From Deltaproteobacteria bacterium (GTDB taxonomy: Bacteria > SAR324 > JACQKK01), in contig JAOUEW010000005.1 in the NCBI GenBank assembly GCA_029858505.1, forward strand, positions 62,001 through 126,000: a stretch of DNA of 64,000 nt, in the 5' to 3' direction. The translations under genes were made by a program, and so were the position numbers. The notes under the pieces are model-generated. The model was not told the origin of the DNA. It made no database searches and was given only the letters and a program-made list of their open reading frames with translations. Below are positions 24,240 through 33,061 of the stretch, piece after piece (the first letter of the stretch is position 1; each line of letters opens with the position of its first letter).

Positions 24240-26773
24240 GCGCGTTGAATTCCGTAAACCCCGCTTCCCACCCGGACCTTCAGGGCCAGGCCCAAACCCT
24301 GGCCGCCCTGGAATGGCCCCGGCTGCTGGCCGCCCTGGGCCAACGGCTGGCCACCCCCCTGGGGGCGGCCGCCCTGGAGCGGATGCCCTTTCACCGCCGG
24401 GCCAAAGACGCGGCGGAGGCCATGGCCCGGGTGGAGGAAATGACCCGCCTGCTTGGCGCCCAGGGGGGGCTTCCCCTGGCCGGTGAACCGGCGGTGGAAG
24501 AACTGGCCCTGCTGGCGGCCAAGGGCGGGCGGCTGGAAGGCAGCGACCTGCTGGCGGTGGCGCGGGCCCAACGGGCCGCCGAAGACACCGCCCGCATGCT
24601 GCGCCGCCCAGAGCGCTACCCCCGCTTGGCCGCCCTGGCCGAAGGGGTGCTGCCCCTGCCCGAACTGCGGGCCCGGCTGGAACAGGCCATTACCCCCCGG
24701 GGCGCCCTCAACGAATCGGCCTTTCCAGAATTAGGGAAGATTGCCCGTGAACTGGCGGGCAAACGGGATGACATCGTGAAACGGCTGACCGGCTGGATTC
24801 AGTCGGGCCGCTGGGGAGACGCCCTGCAAGAGCCGCTGTACACCCTGCGGGGCAACCGCCACGTGGTGCCAGTGAAGGCCGACTTCAAGGGCCGGGTGGG
24901 GGGCATTGTCCACGACGTATCTTCCAGTGGCGCCACCTTGTTTGTGGAACCCACGGAACTGGTGGAGCCGGGCAACGAACTGGCCATGATTCAGCGGCGG
25001 CTGGCCCAGGAAACCGACCGCATTCTGCGGGAGTTGTCGGCCCTGGTGGGGGAACATGCTCCGGCTCTGGGGGCCAACCTGGGCTGGTTGGGCCAAGCCG
25101 ACCTGCTCCAAGCCCAGGGGCGGCTGGCCGAGGCCTGGGGGGCGGTGTGCCCCCAGGTGGGAGACGAGGGGGTGATGGAACTGAAGGGCGTGGTGCACCC
25201 CCTGATGGCCCTGAATACCCCCCCGCCGGTGGCCAACGATCTTTCCCTGGGGCGTAACATCCGCTGCCTGATCTTGTCTGGGGCCAACACCGGCGGCAAG
25301 ACCGTGCTGCTGAAAACCGTGGGGCTGTGCGCCCTGCTGGTGGCAGCGGGCATGCCCATCCCGGCCCGCGCTGGTTCCCGGTTCGACCTGTTTCCCCAGG
25401 TCTGGGCCGACATCGGGGACCGGCAAGACTTGGCCCACGCCCTTTCCACCTTCTCAGCCCAGTTGGGGGCCCTGGGGAGCCTGCTGGGCTGGGCCGGTCC
25501 CGGCACCCTGGTGCTGCTGGATGAAGTGCTGCACGGCACCGACCCTGACCAGGGCAGCGCCCTGGCCCAGGCCGTGCTAGAAGAACTGGCCCGCCGGGGG
25601 GCGGTGACCCTGGTGACCACCCACTACGGGCGGCTGAAGGGGCTGGCTGGGGAGGCCGCCATGGGCAACGCTTCGGTGGCCTTCGACCCCGCCACCCTGG
25701 CCCCCACCTATCGGCTGATTCCAGGGCTGCCCGGCGGCAGCCAGGGCTTTCACACCGCCCGCCGCCTGGGCCTGGGCGATGCCCTGGTGGCCCGGGCCGA
25801 GCAGTTGGCCGCTGGCGAAGCCGCCCCCCTGGAACCCCTGATGGAGAAGTTGAGATCCCTGGAACACCAACTGGCCCAACAGGAAGCCGCCTTGGTTCAA
25901 CAGCGGGAGCACCACGCCCGGCAGAGCGAAGCCCTGACTGCCCGGGAAAACGAATTGGCCCTGCGAGAAGCCGAGGTGCGCCGCATGGAGCGGGGGCGGT
26001 TGTCGGGGGCCTTGGCCCAGGCACGGGAGCGGGTGGCCCGGCTGGAAACCTTTTTGACCGGCCAAGAGACCCAAGCCGAAGCTCTGGCCCAGGCCCAAGC
26101 CCTGGCGGCGGCGGCCCGCCAAGAACTGCGAGACACCCAGGCCCAAGCCACCCAAGCCCTGCAAGACCAATCTCCTGAATTGCCCGCCATGGATTGGAAC
26201 TTGGCCCGCCCCGGTCTGGCGGTGTATCTGCCGGGGCTGGGACAAGCCGGACGGTTGGAGAACATCCCCGACATGACCCACCCCGCCGGGAAGCGGGTCT
26301 CGGTGCGGCTGGGGGGGCTGGTGCTGGAACTGCCCGCGGAAGAAATTACCCCCCTGCCCAAGGGCATGGCCCAGCCCCCCAAAGCCCCAGACCAGCGGCC
26401 ACCCACAGGATTAGCCGCTGGAAAGCCCGCCAAAAAACCGGGCGGGAAAAGCAGCCCTGGGGCCAGCACCTCTCAGCCCGCCCCTGACCAACGCCTGGCC
26501 CCAGAGATTCCCCCGGTGATGCAGCGCGCCGACAACACCGTGACCCTGCTGGGCCTGCGGGCCGAAGAAGCCCTAGACGCCATGAACGCTTTTCTGGACC
26601 AAGCCGTTCGGGCGGGCACGGGAACGGTGGTGATCGTCCATGGGTTTGGCACCGGTGCCCTGCGTAACGCCGTGCGTAAGGCCCTGAAAGACAACCCCTA
26701 CGTGGCAGGCTTCCGCCCCGGCGGCGAGGGCGAAGGCCGAGACGGCGTGACCGTGGCGGCGCTGAAAGATTAA
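24236..26773 (+). CDS. mutS2: MutS2 family endonuclease/ATPase
   Basis: MutS2 lacks the mismatch-binding domain of MutS; it acts on branched DNA or, in some bacteria, on collided ribosomes. The 845-residue protein has the clamp/core region, Walker A ILSGANTGGKTVLLKT at about 345, Walker B LVLLDEVLHGTDPDQGSAL, a His switch in VTTHYGRLKG, a long coiled coil (about 520-640), a Pro/Lys-rich linker and a C-terminal Smr nuclease domain with IVHGFGTGALRNAVRK. The Smr LDLRG motif reads LGLRA here. GTG start overlaps the preceding stop (GTGA), indicating coupling. Confidence 0.94.
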   Translation: MSALNSVNPASHPDLQGQAQTLAALEWPRLLAALGQRLATPLGAAALERMPFHRRAKDAAEAMARVEEMTRLLGAQGGLPLAGEPAVEELALLAAKGGRLEGSDLLAVARAQRAAEDTARMLRRPERYPRLAALAEGVLPLPELRARLEQAITPRGALNESAFPELGKIARELAGKRDDIVKRLTGWIQSGRWGDALQEPLYTLRGNRHVVPVKADFKGRVGGIVHDVSSSGATLFVEPTELVEPGNELAMIQRRLAQETDRILRELSALVGEHAPALGANLGWLGQADLLQAQGRLAEAWGAVCPQVGDEGVMELKGVVHPLMALNTPPPVANDLSLGRNIRCLILSGANTGGKTVLLKTVGLCALLVAAGMPIPARAGSRFDLFPQVWADIGDRQDLAHALSTFSAQLGALGSLLGWAGPGTLVLLDEVLHGTDPDQGSALAQAVLEELARRGAVTLVTTHYGRLKGLAGEAAMGNASVAFDPATLAPTYRLIPGLPGGSQGFHTARRLGLGDALVARAEQLAAGEAAPLEPLMEKLRSLEHQLAQQEAALVQQREHHARQSEALTARENELALREAEVRRMERGRLSGALAQARERVARLETFLTGQETQAEALAQAQALAAAARQELRDTQAQATQALQDQSPELPAMDWNLARPGLAVYLPGLGQAGRLENIPDMTHPAGKRVSVRLGGLVLELPAEEITPLPKGMAQPPKAPDQRPPTGLAAGKPAKKPGGKSSPGASTSQPAPDQRLAPEIPPVMQRADNTVTLLGLRAEEALDAMNAFLDQAVRAGTGTVVIVHGFGTGALRNAVRKALKDNPYVAGFRPGGEGEGRDGVTVAALKD

Positions 26774-26923
26774 CAATGCCCGCAACGGCAGGCCTCTTCT
26801 GTTCCTCAAATTATCCACTCTTTTCAAAAAACTGAAAAACAGATTACAGTAGAAAACTTGTGGGCTCACCCCCTGGCTCTTGATACTCTCCCCCACTCTC
26901 CCTTTCTCACGGCTAAAATTCGG
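26774..26923. promoter_or_regulatory. Probable promoter region of the dut operon
   Basis: An AT-rich 150-base gap (ttttcaaaaaactgaaaaac, gattacagtagaaaac) in otherwise GC-rich DNA. No exact promoter assigned. Confidence 0.35.
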
Positions 26924-27388
26924 ATGACGCGCGAGTCTCAAGATCACGATCGGGTTGTCGTTCAGGTGCAGTGCCACTACCCCGGCATGGAGCTGCCCCG
27001 CCAAGGCCACCCCAACGACGCGGGCTATGACCTGACCGCCATGGCGGTGGAACCCCTGCGGGAAGGGGTGTTCGCCTTCGACACCGGCATTTCGGTGGCC
27101 CCAGCCCCCGGTTATTATTGCGAGGTGGTCCCCCGCAGCAGTATCATGAAAAGCGATTTCATCATGGCCAACAGCGTGGGAATCATTGACCCCGACTACC
27201 GGGGGCGCATCCGGGTGGTGCTGAGATACCTGGGGGCGGGGCACCCCGCTCAGTCCGCAGAAGCCCTGGCCGGCACCCGCATTGCCCAGCTCATCGTGCG
27301 GCGGAGAGAAAACGCCGTGCTGCAAGCGGCGGACAACCTGGACGACACCGCCCGGGGCTCTGGCGGATTCGGCTCGACGGGGAAATAA
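26924..27388 (+). CDS. dut: dUTP diphosphatase
   Basis: dUTPase hydrolyses dUTP to dUMP and pyrophosphate, keeping uracil out of DNA. The 154-residue trimeric-type protein has all five motifs: DAGYDLTA, VPRSSIMKS, SVGIIDPDYRGRIRVVL, GTRIAQLIV and RGSGGFGSTG. ATG 26924 gives a normal N terminus; the track's start adds 22 unsupported residues. Its stop overlaps the next gene (TAATG). Confidence 0.93.
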   Translation: MTRESQDHDRVVVQVQCHYPGMELPRQGHPNDAGYDLTAMAVEPLREGVFAFDTGISVAPAPGYYCEVVPRSSIMKSDFIMANSVGIIDPDYRGRIRVVLRYLGAGHPAQSAEALAGTRIAQLIVRRRENAVLQAADNLDDTARGSGGFGSTGK

Positions 27389-27684
27389 TGCTGATCAAAG
27401 ACCTGAAACAAGACTGCCCCCGCTGCCAGACCACCGGAAAGGTGGCGGCTTTTAGCCAGTGGGGCATCCAGCAAACCAACATCGGGGGCACCTGCCCAGA
27501 CTGCAAGGGGCGGGGGTACCTGCCCAGCCTCCTGGGGCAAGACGTGCTACACTTTCTGAACGACCAAACCCTGGACAAGCACGCCGCACGGTTGAAGGAA
27601 CTGGAAGACCGCTTGGCCGCCGCCCAGCAACAGTTGGAATCCATTAACCAGCACCTGACCAAGCTGGAAAAACCCAGCCGCTAG
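27388..27684 (+). CDS. Small zinc-ribbon protein with C-terminal coiled coil
   Basis: A 98-residue protein with two DnaJ-like cysteine pairs, CPRCQTTG and CPDCKGRG, about 24 residues apart, followed by a coiled coil (KHAARLKELEDRLAAAQQQLESINQHL). The cysteine spacing with Gly resembles one repeat of the DnaJ cysteine-rich domain. It is translationally coupled to dut by a one-base stop/start overlap. Function unknown; a metal-binding adaptor is the safest description. Confidence 0.75.
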   Translation: MLIKDLKQDCPRCQTTGKVAAFSQWGIQQTNIGGTCPDCKGRGYLPSLLGQDVLHFLNDQTLDKHAARLKELEDRLAAAQQQLESINQHLTKLEKPSR

Positions 27685-27717
27685 TTTCACCCCCCTTACG
27701 TTTTTACGTTTCAGCCT

Positions 27718-28524
27718 ATGGCCCCCAAACAACCCCTCACCTCCGGCACCGTGGTCGCCCAGGCCTTTCGGGTGTACCTGGACCACATTGCCACCCTGGT
27801 CACGGCGGCGTTGTTCCCCCTGGCGGCTTTGTTTTTGGTGGAAATGACCTTGGCGGGTTCGGGCATGAAACCCAACGAACAAATGCTGTCCATTCTGCCC
27901 CTGGCCCTGCTGGTGAACGCCTGCCTAGATGCCATGGCAGCCTTTGCCGCCCAAGAAGCCCGAGAGGGAACCGAACCCAAGGCTGGCCTGTTGTTCCGCC
28001 GGGTGTGGCTGACCGGCTTCGCCCCCTTGACCCTGGGTTATACCCTGGCTGGCATGGTGATGATGGTGGGGTTTCTCCCCATGCTTATCCCCATGGCCAT
28101 GGCCGGGGCCAACACCCCCCCCAGCCCATTGGTGCTGGTGCTGCTGCCCCTGTGCATGGCTCCGGGGCTAATCGTGGGGGGGATGATGTCGCTGGTTATT
28201 CCGCTGATTGCTTTGGAGCGGATGCCCCCTTTGCAGGCCCTGCGGGTGTCTTACCAGGTCATGCGTAAACAAGCCGCCCTGGGCATGGGGGTATTTGGAT
28301 TTGGCCTGCTGGCAGGGTCCATGGTTCCCATGCTGCTGGTGATGATGGCCGGGGAGGGGCCCCTTTCTCCCTTGTTGTTTCTGTTGCTGATGGGATTGAC
28401 CGCTCCCCTGGCCTGCCTAGGAAAAAGTTTGTTGTACTTTAACCTGAAGGAGCGGGGAGAACTGTCGCCTTTCATCCCGCCCATTTCTCCCCCCACCCCC
28501 CCCTCATCCACACCGGGCGCTTAA
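27718..28524 (+). CDS. Polytopic membrane protein of unknown function
   Basis: The 268-residue protein begins with a short amphipathic stretch (SGTVVAQAFRVYLDHIATLV) followed by about six hydrophobic segments, an arrangement like the YciC/UPF0259 and GDPD-membrane-domain type proteins in which conserved segments flank LEMMPPLQALRVSYQVMR-like loops (here LERMPPLQALRVSYQ). It ends in a Pro-rich tail. It follows the zinc-ribbon gene after 33 bases and probably shares its transcript. Function not known. Confidence 0.72.
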   Translation: MAPKQPLTSGTVVAQAFRVYLDHIATLVTAALFPLAALFLVEMTLAGSGMKPNEQMLSILPLALLVNACLDAMAAFAAQEAREGTEPKAGLLFRRVWLTGFAPLTLGYTLAGMVMMVGFLPMLIPMAMAGANTPPSPLVLVLLPLCMAPGLIVGGMMSLVIPLIALERMPPLQALRVSYQVMRKQAALGMGVFGFGLLAGSMVPMLLVMMAGEGPLSPLLFLLLMGLTAPLACLGKSLLYFNLKERGELSPFIPPISPPTPPSSTPGA

Positions 28525-28765
28525 ATCACTCCCGATTTTTTGGGTCAAAAACAACAAAAAATCACCTGTATTTTTCATTTTGTTTAAAAATTTATTCTGT
28601 AAATTATCAGATAGATATCTTCGTATTTGAGCGGTATGGCCGCCCTCCACACTCCTTCGTTTCACGTTCGTGTCACGCACCCTGTGGTAGATTGACTCCC
28701 GCCTGGAAGTTCGTAAAACACCCAAATTTTTCCAGGACATAAATCAACTCACCATGGAGATCATC
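28525..28765. promoter_or_regulatory. AT-rich promoter region before the lipoprotein gene
   Basis: A strongly AT-rich gap in GC-rich DNA. A possible sigma-70 type pair is ttgact at 28692 with taaaac at 28714, spaced 16 bases. The match is modest. Confidence 0.35.
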
Positions 28766-29263
28766 ATGACCCCTTTTCGTTCCATGCTGTTCAATCGTAT
28801 TTTCCCCCTGGCCGCTTTGGCTGGGCTGATCCTTTCCGGTTGTTCCGCCGGATTTGTGGCCAAATCCAACTACATTGACAAAACCGTGAAAGCCTTCGTT
28901 TACAAAATGCCAGCCAAGGACCTGCAACCCAAAGTGAAAGACCTCATGCATGCCCGCCTCTATTTGGTGGAACAACAGGATGGATTTGTAACCTTAGGCA
29001 AGCAAAAAAGCCTTGAGGAAGATAGCGCCGACCCGACCCACCAAAAACCCGCGGAGTTCAAGGAGAGGGCCATGTGTCAGGTGTTTGAGGTCGATAAAAA
29101 CTCCAGCCGAGTGGAGTGCTACCAATGGACCATTCCCTTGGAAAAAAAAGGTCGAAGCTTATTTCTGGAATATCAGTTGGTAAAAATGGTGGACCCGAAA
29201 GCCTATGACAAAATTGAAGCGGATGGCGATCAGGCCGCCAAGGACGCTGAAGCTAAAAAATAA
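28766..29263 (+). CDS. Lipoprotein of unknown function
   Basis: A 165-residue precursor with a type II signal peptide ending in the lipobox LILSGC (FPLAALAGLILSGC), then a mixed alpha/beta mature domain and a Lys/Asp/Ala-rich tail (GDQAAKDAEAKK). ATG 28766 is preceded at good distance by ggag, better than ATG 28754. AT-richer than its neighbours. A long hairpin lies just downstream. No family recognised. Confidence 0.8.
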   Translation: MTPFRSMLFNRIFPLAALAGLILSGCSAGFVAKSNYIDKTVKAFVYKMPAKDLQPKVKDLMHARLYLVEQQDGFVTLGKQKSLEEDSADPTHQKPAEFKERAMCQVFEVDKNSSRVECYQWTIPLEKKGRSLFLEYQLVKMVDPKAYDKIEADGDQAAKDAEAKK

Positions 29264-29280
29264 CCGCGGACTGTATCCTG

Positions 29281-29309
29281 GGAGAGAGAGCCCTGGGGGC
29301 TCTCTCTCC
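29281..29309 (+). terminator. Hairpin after the lipoprotein gene
   Basis: A perfect 13-bp stem, ggagagagagccc/gggctctctctcc, with a three-base loop, 17 bases after the stop. There is no T-run afterwards, so it may act as an mRNA-stabilising or rho-assisted end. Confidence 0.75.
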
Positions 29310-29403
29310 TCCCCCCCTACACATCCCCCGCTAATCGTTGTATTCTTTTGAAGATCGTTAAATCACTCCAAAATCATCCCATCGTCTGCGTATCCCTCTG
29401 CCC

Positions 29404-30624
29404 ATGAAACCCTTTCATTCGCTGATGGCCCTGCTGTTGGCCGCCACGGGAGCTTCCTCGGAATGGGCCCTGGCCAAAACCCCCGACCGCCCCGCCCATC
29501 ACGATCCATCGGGGGGGTTTCTCAACACCTATCCCACCCCCAGCCATGGCATGCCCCAGTTCCTTAAATGGCGCTGGCAGCACTGGTGGGGCATTAACCA
29601 CACCGAGGACCAGGTGGAACTGCCCCCGGACCCCCCCGGCACCACCGGAGACGTGGAGCACCCCCTGGAACCCTTCCCCTTAACCCCCGTGGACCCAGCC
29701 TGCTTGGCCGCCAACACCCGCCACCCAACCTACACCTGGATTGGCCACTCCACGTTTCTATTGCAGGTAGACGGGGTGAACCTGCTGGCCGACCCGTATT
29801 TTTCCGACCGGGCTTCGCCCTTGACCTTCATGGGGCCCAAGCGGGTGGTGCCCCCGGCCCTGGCCATGGACCAGCTTCCGCCCATCCACGTGGTGCTGAT
29901 TTCTCACAACCATTACGACCATATGGACCTGGCGGCCCTGCGGGCCCTGAACGAGCGGGCCAAAACCAACACCCCTGGCCGCCAGCCCATCCTTCTGGTG
30001 CCCCTGGGAGTAAAGGCTTATTTGAGAGGCAAGGGGATCTTCAACGTGGAGGAGTTTGACTGGTGGGACAGCCAAGTGGCCGGAACAGAAGGCTACCGGG
30101 CAAAGGGTCAGACGCTGGCAGAAAAGAAAAGCGGCAGCACCATCGAGGCGGTGTTTGTGCCAGCCCAACACTTTACCGCCCGGGGGGCGGGTGACCTGAA
30201 CAAAACCCTGTGGGGGGGATGGGTGGTGAAGGGGAAAACCTTCCGGTTTTACTACGCGGGAGACACCGGTTATGCCCCCATTTTTCAAGACATCGGCCAA
30301 CGGCTGGGGCCCTTTGACCTGGCCGCCATTCCCATTGGGGCCTATAACCCCCGCTGGATGATGGGCCCGGTGCACGTGAACCCAGAGGATGCCGTGAAGA
30401 TTCACCAAGACATCCGTGCCCGGCAGTCGGTGGGGGTGCACTGGGGAACCCTCTCCCAAACCGATGAACCCCTGAGCGAACCGCCTCGCCGATTGGTGCA
30501 GGCCCGCCAAACGGCTGGGCTGGCCCCGGACCGCTTTCTGGTCGTCCGCCATGGGGCCACCCTGTGGTCGCCAGAAGGCCCCCAGGGGGCACGCCCGCCC
30601 CTGCGGGAGGGCTGCCCCCGTTAG
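29404..30624 (+). CDS. Exported metallo-beta-lactamase fold hydrolase (NAPE-PLD-like)
   Basis: The 406-residue protein has an N-terminal signal sequence (SLMALLLAATGASSEWALA), the family motif TYTWIGHSTFLLQVDGVNLLADPYFSDRAS (shortened here), the metal site SHNHYDHMD, further His in VPAQHFTARG, the Asp in YYAGDTGY and a late His in VGVHWGTL. These match the NAPE-hydrolysing phospholipase D/UlaG-like branch, which act on phosphodiesters of lipids or sugars. Substrate not determined. Its stop codon overlaps the stop of the convergent minus-strand gene (TTAG). Confidence 0.85.
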   Translation: MKPFHSLMALLLAATGASSEWALAKTPDRPAHHDPSGGFLNTYPTPSHGMPQFLKWRWQHWWGINHTEDQVELPPDPPGTTGDVEHPLEPFPLTPVDPACLAANTRHPTYTWIGHSTFLLQVDGVNLLADPYFSDRASPLTFMGPKRVVPPALAMDQLPPIHVVLISHNHYDHMDLAALRALNERAKTNTPGRQPILLVPLGVKAYLRGKGIFNVEEFDWWDSQVAGTEGYRAKGQTLAEKKSGSTIEAVFVPAQHFTARGAGDLNKTLWGGWVVKGKTFRFYYAGDTGYAPIFQDIGQRLGPFDLAAIPIGAYNPRWMMGPVHVNPEDAVKIHQDIRARQSVGVHWGTLSQTDEPLSEPPRRLVQARQTAGLAPDRFLVVRHGATLWSPEGPQGARPPLREGCPR

Positions 30625-30953
30625 CCTGCCATGCGCTGCTGGGCCGCCATCAGGTTCAGGGGCACTTCCACATAGCGGGTTTCTGCCGCCAGGCCGCGCT
30701 CCAACAGCAGCAGCTCCGCCTCGGCGGCTTCCCGCAGCACTTGCTCCAGGGTGCCCTTGGCCAGGCAGGCTTCCAGGTGCTTCTTCATGGCCCGCACCAG
30801 GGCCGCTTCGGCAACCTGCTCCGTCTTGCCCATGGCCTCTACCCCCAACAAATCACAGGCCGCCGCAATGCCTTTTCCCGCCCCGCTGGCCTTTCCCACC
30901 GCAATGGGAAAACGGAACGTCATGTAAATTTCTTGATGATTGGCTTGATCCAT
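30621..30953 (-). CDS. Small protein of unknown function
   Basis: From ATG 30953 (MDQANHQEI) the product is 110 residues: a short N-terminal part (IYMTFRFPIAVGKASGAGKGIA) followed by Ala/Leu/Glu-rich helices (EQVLREAAEAELLLLERGL). No signal peptide or metal motif. Its stop codon overlaps that of the convergent hydrolase gene. The track's longer start lies in the upstream intergenic region. No family recognised. Confidence 0.6.
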   Translation of the reverse strand: MDQANHQEIYMTFRFPIAVGKASGAGKGIAAACDLLGVEAMGKTEQVAEAALVRAMKKHLEACLAKGTLEQVLREAAEAELLLLERGLAAETRYVEVPLNLMAAQQRMAG

Positions 30954-31147
30954 CGCTCGTCCTCCATGGATGACATTGGAATACACCGGGCCGCCGGAAT
31001 GCCAGGCAGCACACGGCCGCACAATACCCATGGGGGTTAAAGCAAGGATCGGGCCACTCTATCTCTCCCGGAATTGCCCCGGTTTCTGCTTGCCTTTGAA
31101 CATGCTAAGATGGCGGAAACGCGCATATCTCCATCGGAGTTTCCGCC

Positions 31148-31378
31148 ATGCAAATCACTACCAGCAAAATCACCAAGCATTTTCAGGCCACCATCCCCGA
31201 ACCGGTGCGGAAGGCCCTGAACCTCCACGCTGGGGAAGCCATCGCCTTCGACATCGAGGGCGGGGAAATTCGCCTGCGTAAGGCCGAGGCCATGGACATG
31301 GAATGGCCCCAAGCCCTGGAACCCACCCTGAGCGAATGGGCGGGGGAAGCCGATGAAGAGGCCTACCGTGACCTATAA
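31148..31378 (+). CDS. AbrB/MazE-type antitoxin
   Basis: A 76-residue swapped-hairpin DNA-binding protein, starting ITTSKITKHFQATIPEPVRKALNL with GEAIAFDIEGGEIRLRK, the AbrB fold, then an acidic C-terminal tail (EADEEAYRDL) that would bind the toxin. It overlaps a truncated MazF-like frame downstream. Such antitoxins autoregulate by binding their own promoter. With its toxin broken, it may be a relic or act on other operons. Confidence 0.88.
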   Translation: MQITTSKITKHFQATIPEPVRKALNLHAGEAIAFDIEGGEIRLRKAEAMDMEWPQALEPTLSEWAGEADEEAYRDL

Positions 31379-31472
31379 TGCTTTTGACGTGGTGGTGGTT
31401 CCCTTCCCGTTCACCGACCGCATGGCGGTAAAGAAACTCCCCGCCATTCTGGGCGGCAACATGATAGGGTAA
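31353..31472 (+). pseudogene. Truncated MazF/PemK-like toxin
   Basis: This frame is too short for the ORF track. Starting at ATG 31353, which overlaps the antitoxin's last codons, it encodes 39 residues, MKRPTVTYNAFDVVVVPFPFTD and onward to LPAILGGNMIG, then stops. The opening YxxxDVVVVPFPFTD followed by a KK-LPAIL stretch is the first strand and loop of MazF-fold toxins, which are normally about 110 residues. The remainder is absent, so no active endoribonuclease could be made. Confidence 0.8.
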
Positions 31473-31538
31473 GGGGCGAAGACCACCTTCAAGGCCGTCG
31501 GCAAGACATTGCAGCGCATGGGACTACGGGAGACCCGC

Positions 31539-31970
31539 ATGACTATTTTTTTGACGGCCCTGGGCATGGTTGCCCTGACGGGTGTGATTTATTTTCTGCG
31601 GGCCAAGGCCAGGACCGCCGCGGGATTGGTTGGCCCCATGCTGAAAGAAGCCGAGGGCTGGCTGACCAAGAACAACCTGACCTCTGACGCGGTGTGGTAC
31701 ACGGCTTACAGTGCCCCAGGCATGGCCCGCACCCTGGGCGCCACGGTGATGGTGGGAACCAGCCAAGACCACAAGGGCCAGCCGGTGGGCTTCGCGCTAG
31801 AGGTGCTGCCGGGGCGGGGAGTGATGGCGGGGGTGATGCTGGCCCCCTACAACATCGTGGCCCACCACGAGGAGGCTTCGTTTCGGGCCAGGCAGTCGGG
31901 CCAGCCCCTGCTGGATGTGTTTCAGGTGATGGCGGCTCGCTTTCGCGCGGGTTTGGCCAACACCCCGTAA
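31539..31970 (+). CDS. Single-pass membrane-anchored protein of unknown function
   Basis: From ATG 31539 (MTIFLTALGMVALTGVIYFLRAKA) the product is 143 residues, with one N-terminal membrane helix and a soluble domain of mixed strands and helices (GATVMVGTSQDHKGQPVGFALEV is part of it). The track's start at 31509 adds ten polar residues ahead of the helix. It follows the broken toxin and converges on the glycosyltransferase gene. No family recognised. Confidence 0.65.
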   Translation: MTIFLTALGMVALTGVIYFLRAKARTAAGLVGPMLKEAEGWLTKNNLTSDAVWYTAYSAPGMARTLGATVMVGTSQDHKGQPVGFALEVLPGRGVMAGVMLAPYNIVAHHEEASFRARQSGQPLLDVFQVMAARFRAGLANTP

Positions 31971-31986
31971 CCCCGCCAAATCCTCC

Positions 31987-33051
31987 TCACAATCTTTCCA
32001 GCACCAAGTCCAACACTTGTTCGGGGGTCACCAACTCCAGGCATTCTTTGTTCACCGCCCGTTTGCAGCGGCCCTTGCCGTTTTTAGAGCATGGGCGGCA
32101 GGGGAGGTTCACCTCGGCCACGACACTGCCGGGCCTGACGGGAAAATAGCCCAGGTGGCGGGTGGTGGGGCCGAACAGGGCCACCACCGGGCGGCCCACC
32201 GCCTCGGCGATGTGGCTCATGCCGGTGTCGTTGGCCACCATCACCTGGGTTTGGGCGGCCCACCAGGCGCTTTCCAGCAGGGTGGTCTTCCCCGACAGAT
32301 CCATCACCCGGTCTTCCAGCCCCTGGCTTTTCAACTGCCGGGCCAAGGCTTGAACATTCCGGTCTTCATTCCCGCCAAACAACATCACCCCCCCTTTCGT
32401 GCGCGCAAGAAACAGCTCTACCAACCGGCTGACATGATGCTCTGGCCAGCGTTTCAACTCCCAGGCCGCCACCGGGGCCAGCCCCAGCACGGGCCGCCCG
32501 GCTTTTTTCCATCCCTCCAACTGGGCCCGCTCTGGGCGGAATTTCTCCGTCCAGCCGGGCGGCTCCAATTCTCCCAGGTGAATCTCTGTTCCCCCGCCGT
32601 CATCCGTTACCCCCCAGGGGGCCAGGGCGGCCAGAAAATCTTGTTCTTTTCCGGGGGTCGTGGCGTAGGTGTTCCAGCCAAACCACAGCAGCAGCACCCG
32701 CTGCAGGGTGCGCTTGGAGTATGCCGTGACTGGGGCCCCCGTCAGCCGAGAGAGCAGGCGGCTGCGGAGGGATTGATGCACGTCCACCACCAAGTCAAAC
32801 TTTTCCCGGCGGAGTTCCCCCGCCAGCTTGAGCAGCCCCCCCAGCCCCGTGGTCCGGGCAAACCCCAGGGCCTGGTGCAGGTGGGGGTTGCCCCGCACCA
32901 GCGGCAGAAACGTATCGGAAGTTAGAAAGGTGATGCGGGCCTGGGGGTAGCGGGAGCGGATTTGCCGGGGCAGACCCGTGCACTTCACCACGTCACCCAA
33001 CGAAGAGAACCGGATGATGAGAATACGGGGCTGGGGGGGCAGGGATTTCAT
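31987..33051 (-). CDS. Glycosyltransferase family 9 (heptosyltransferase-like)
   Basis: GT9 enzymes transfer heptose or related sugars to LPS core. The 354-residue protein starts MKSLPPQPRILIIRFSSLGDVV, the GT9 N-terminal signature, and the C-terminal Rossmann half has VMVANDTGMSHIAEAVGRPVVALFGPT, the ADP-sugar binding region. A cysteine group near residues 315-330 (CRPCSKNGKGRCK) is common in this family. The preceding 49 codons in the track are upstream sequence. It lies ten bases after a flippase-like membrane protein gene, pointing to envelope glycan assembly. Confidence 0.9.
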   Translation of the reverse strand: MKSLPPQPRILIIRFSSLGDVVKCTGLPRQIRSRYPQARITFLTSDTFLPLVRGNPHLHQALGFARTTGLGGLLKLAGELRREKFDLVVDVHQSLRSRLLSRLTGAPVTAYSKRTLQRVLLLWFGWNTYATTPGKEQDFLAALAPWGVTDDGGGTEIHLGELEPPGWTEKFRPERAQLEGWKKAGRPVLGLAPVAAWELKRWPEHHVSRLVELFLARTKGGVMLFGGNEDRNVQALARQLKSQGLEDRVMDLSGKTTLLESAWWAAQTQVMVANDTGMSHIAEAVGRPVVALFGPTTRHLGYFPVRPGSVVAEVNLPCRPCSKNGKGRCKRAVNKECLELVTPEQVLDLVLERL

Positions 33052-33061
33052 GGGCCTCTCT

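Noticed and set aside
24885-26024. 379-codon minus-strand ORF inside mutS2
   Set aside because: Pro/Arg/Gly-rich shadow of mutS2.
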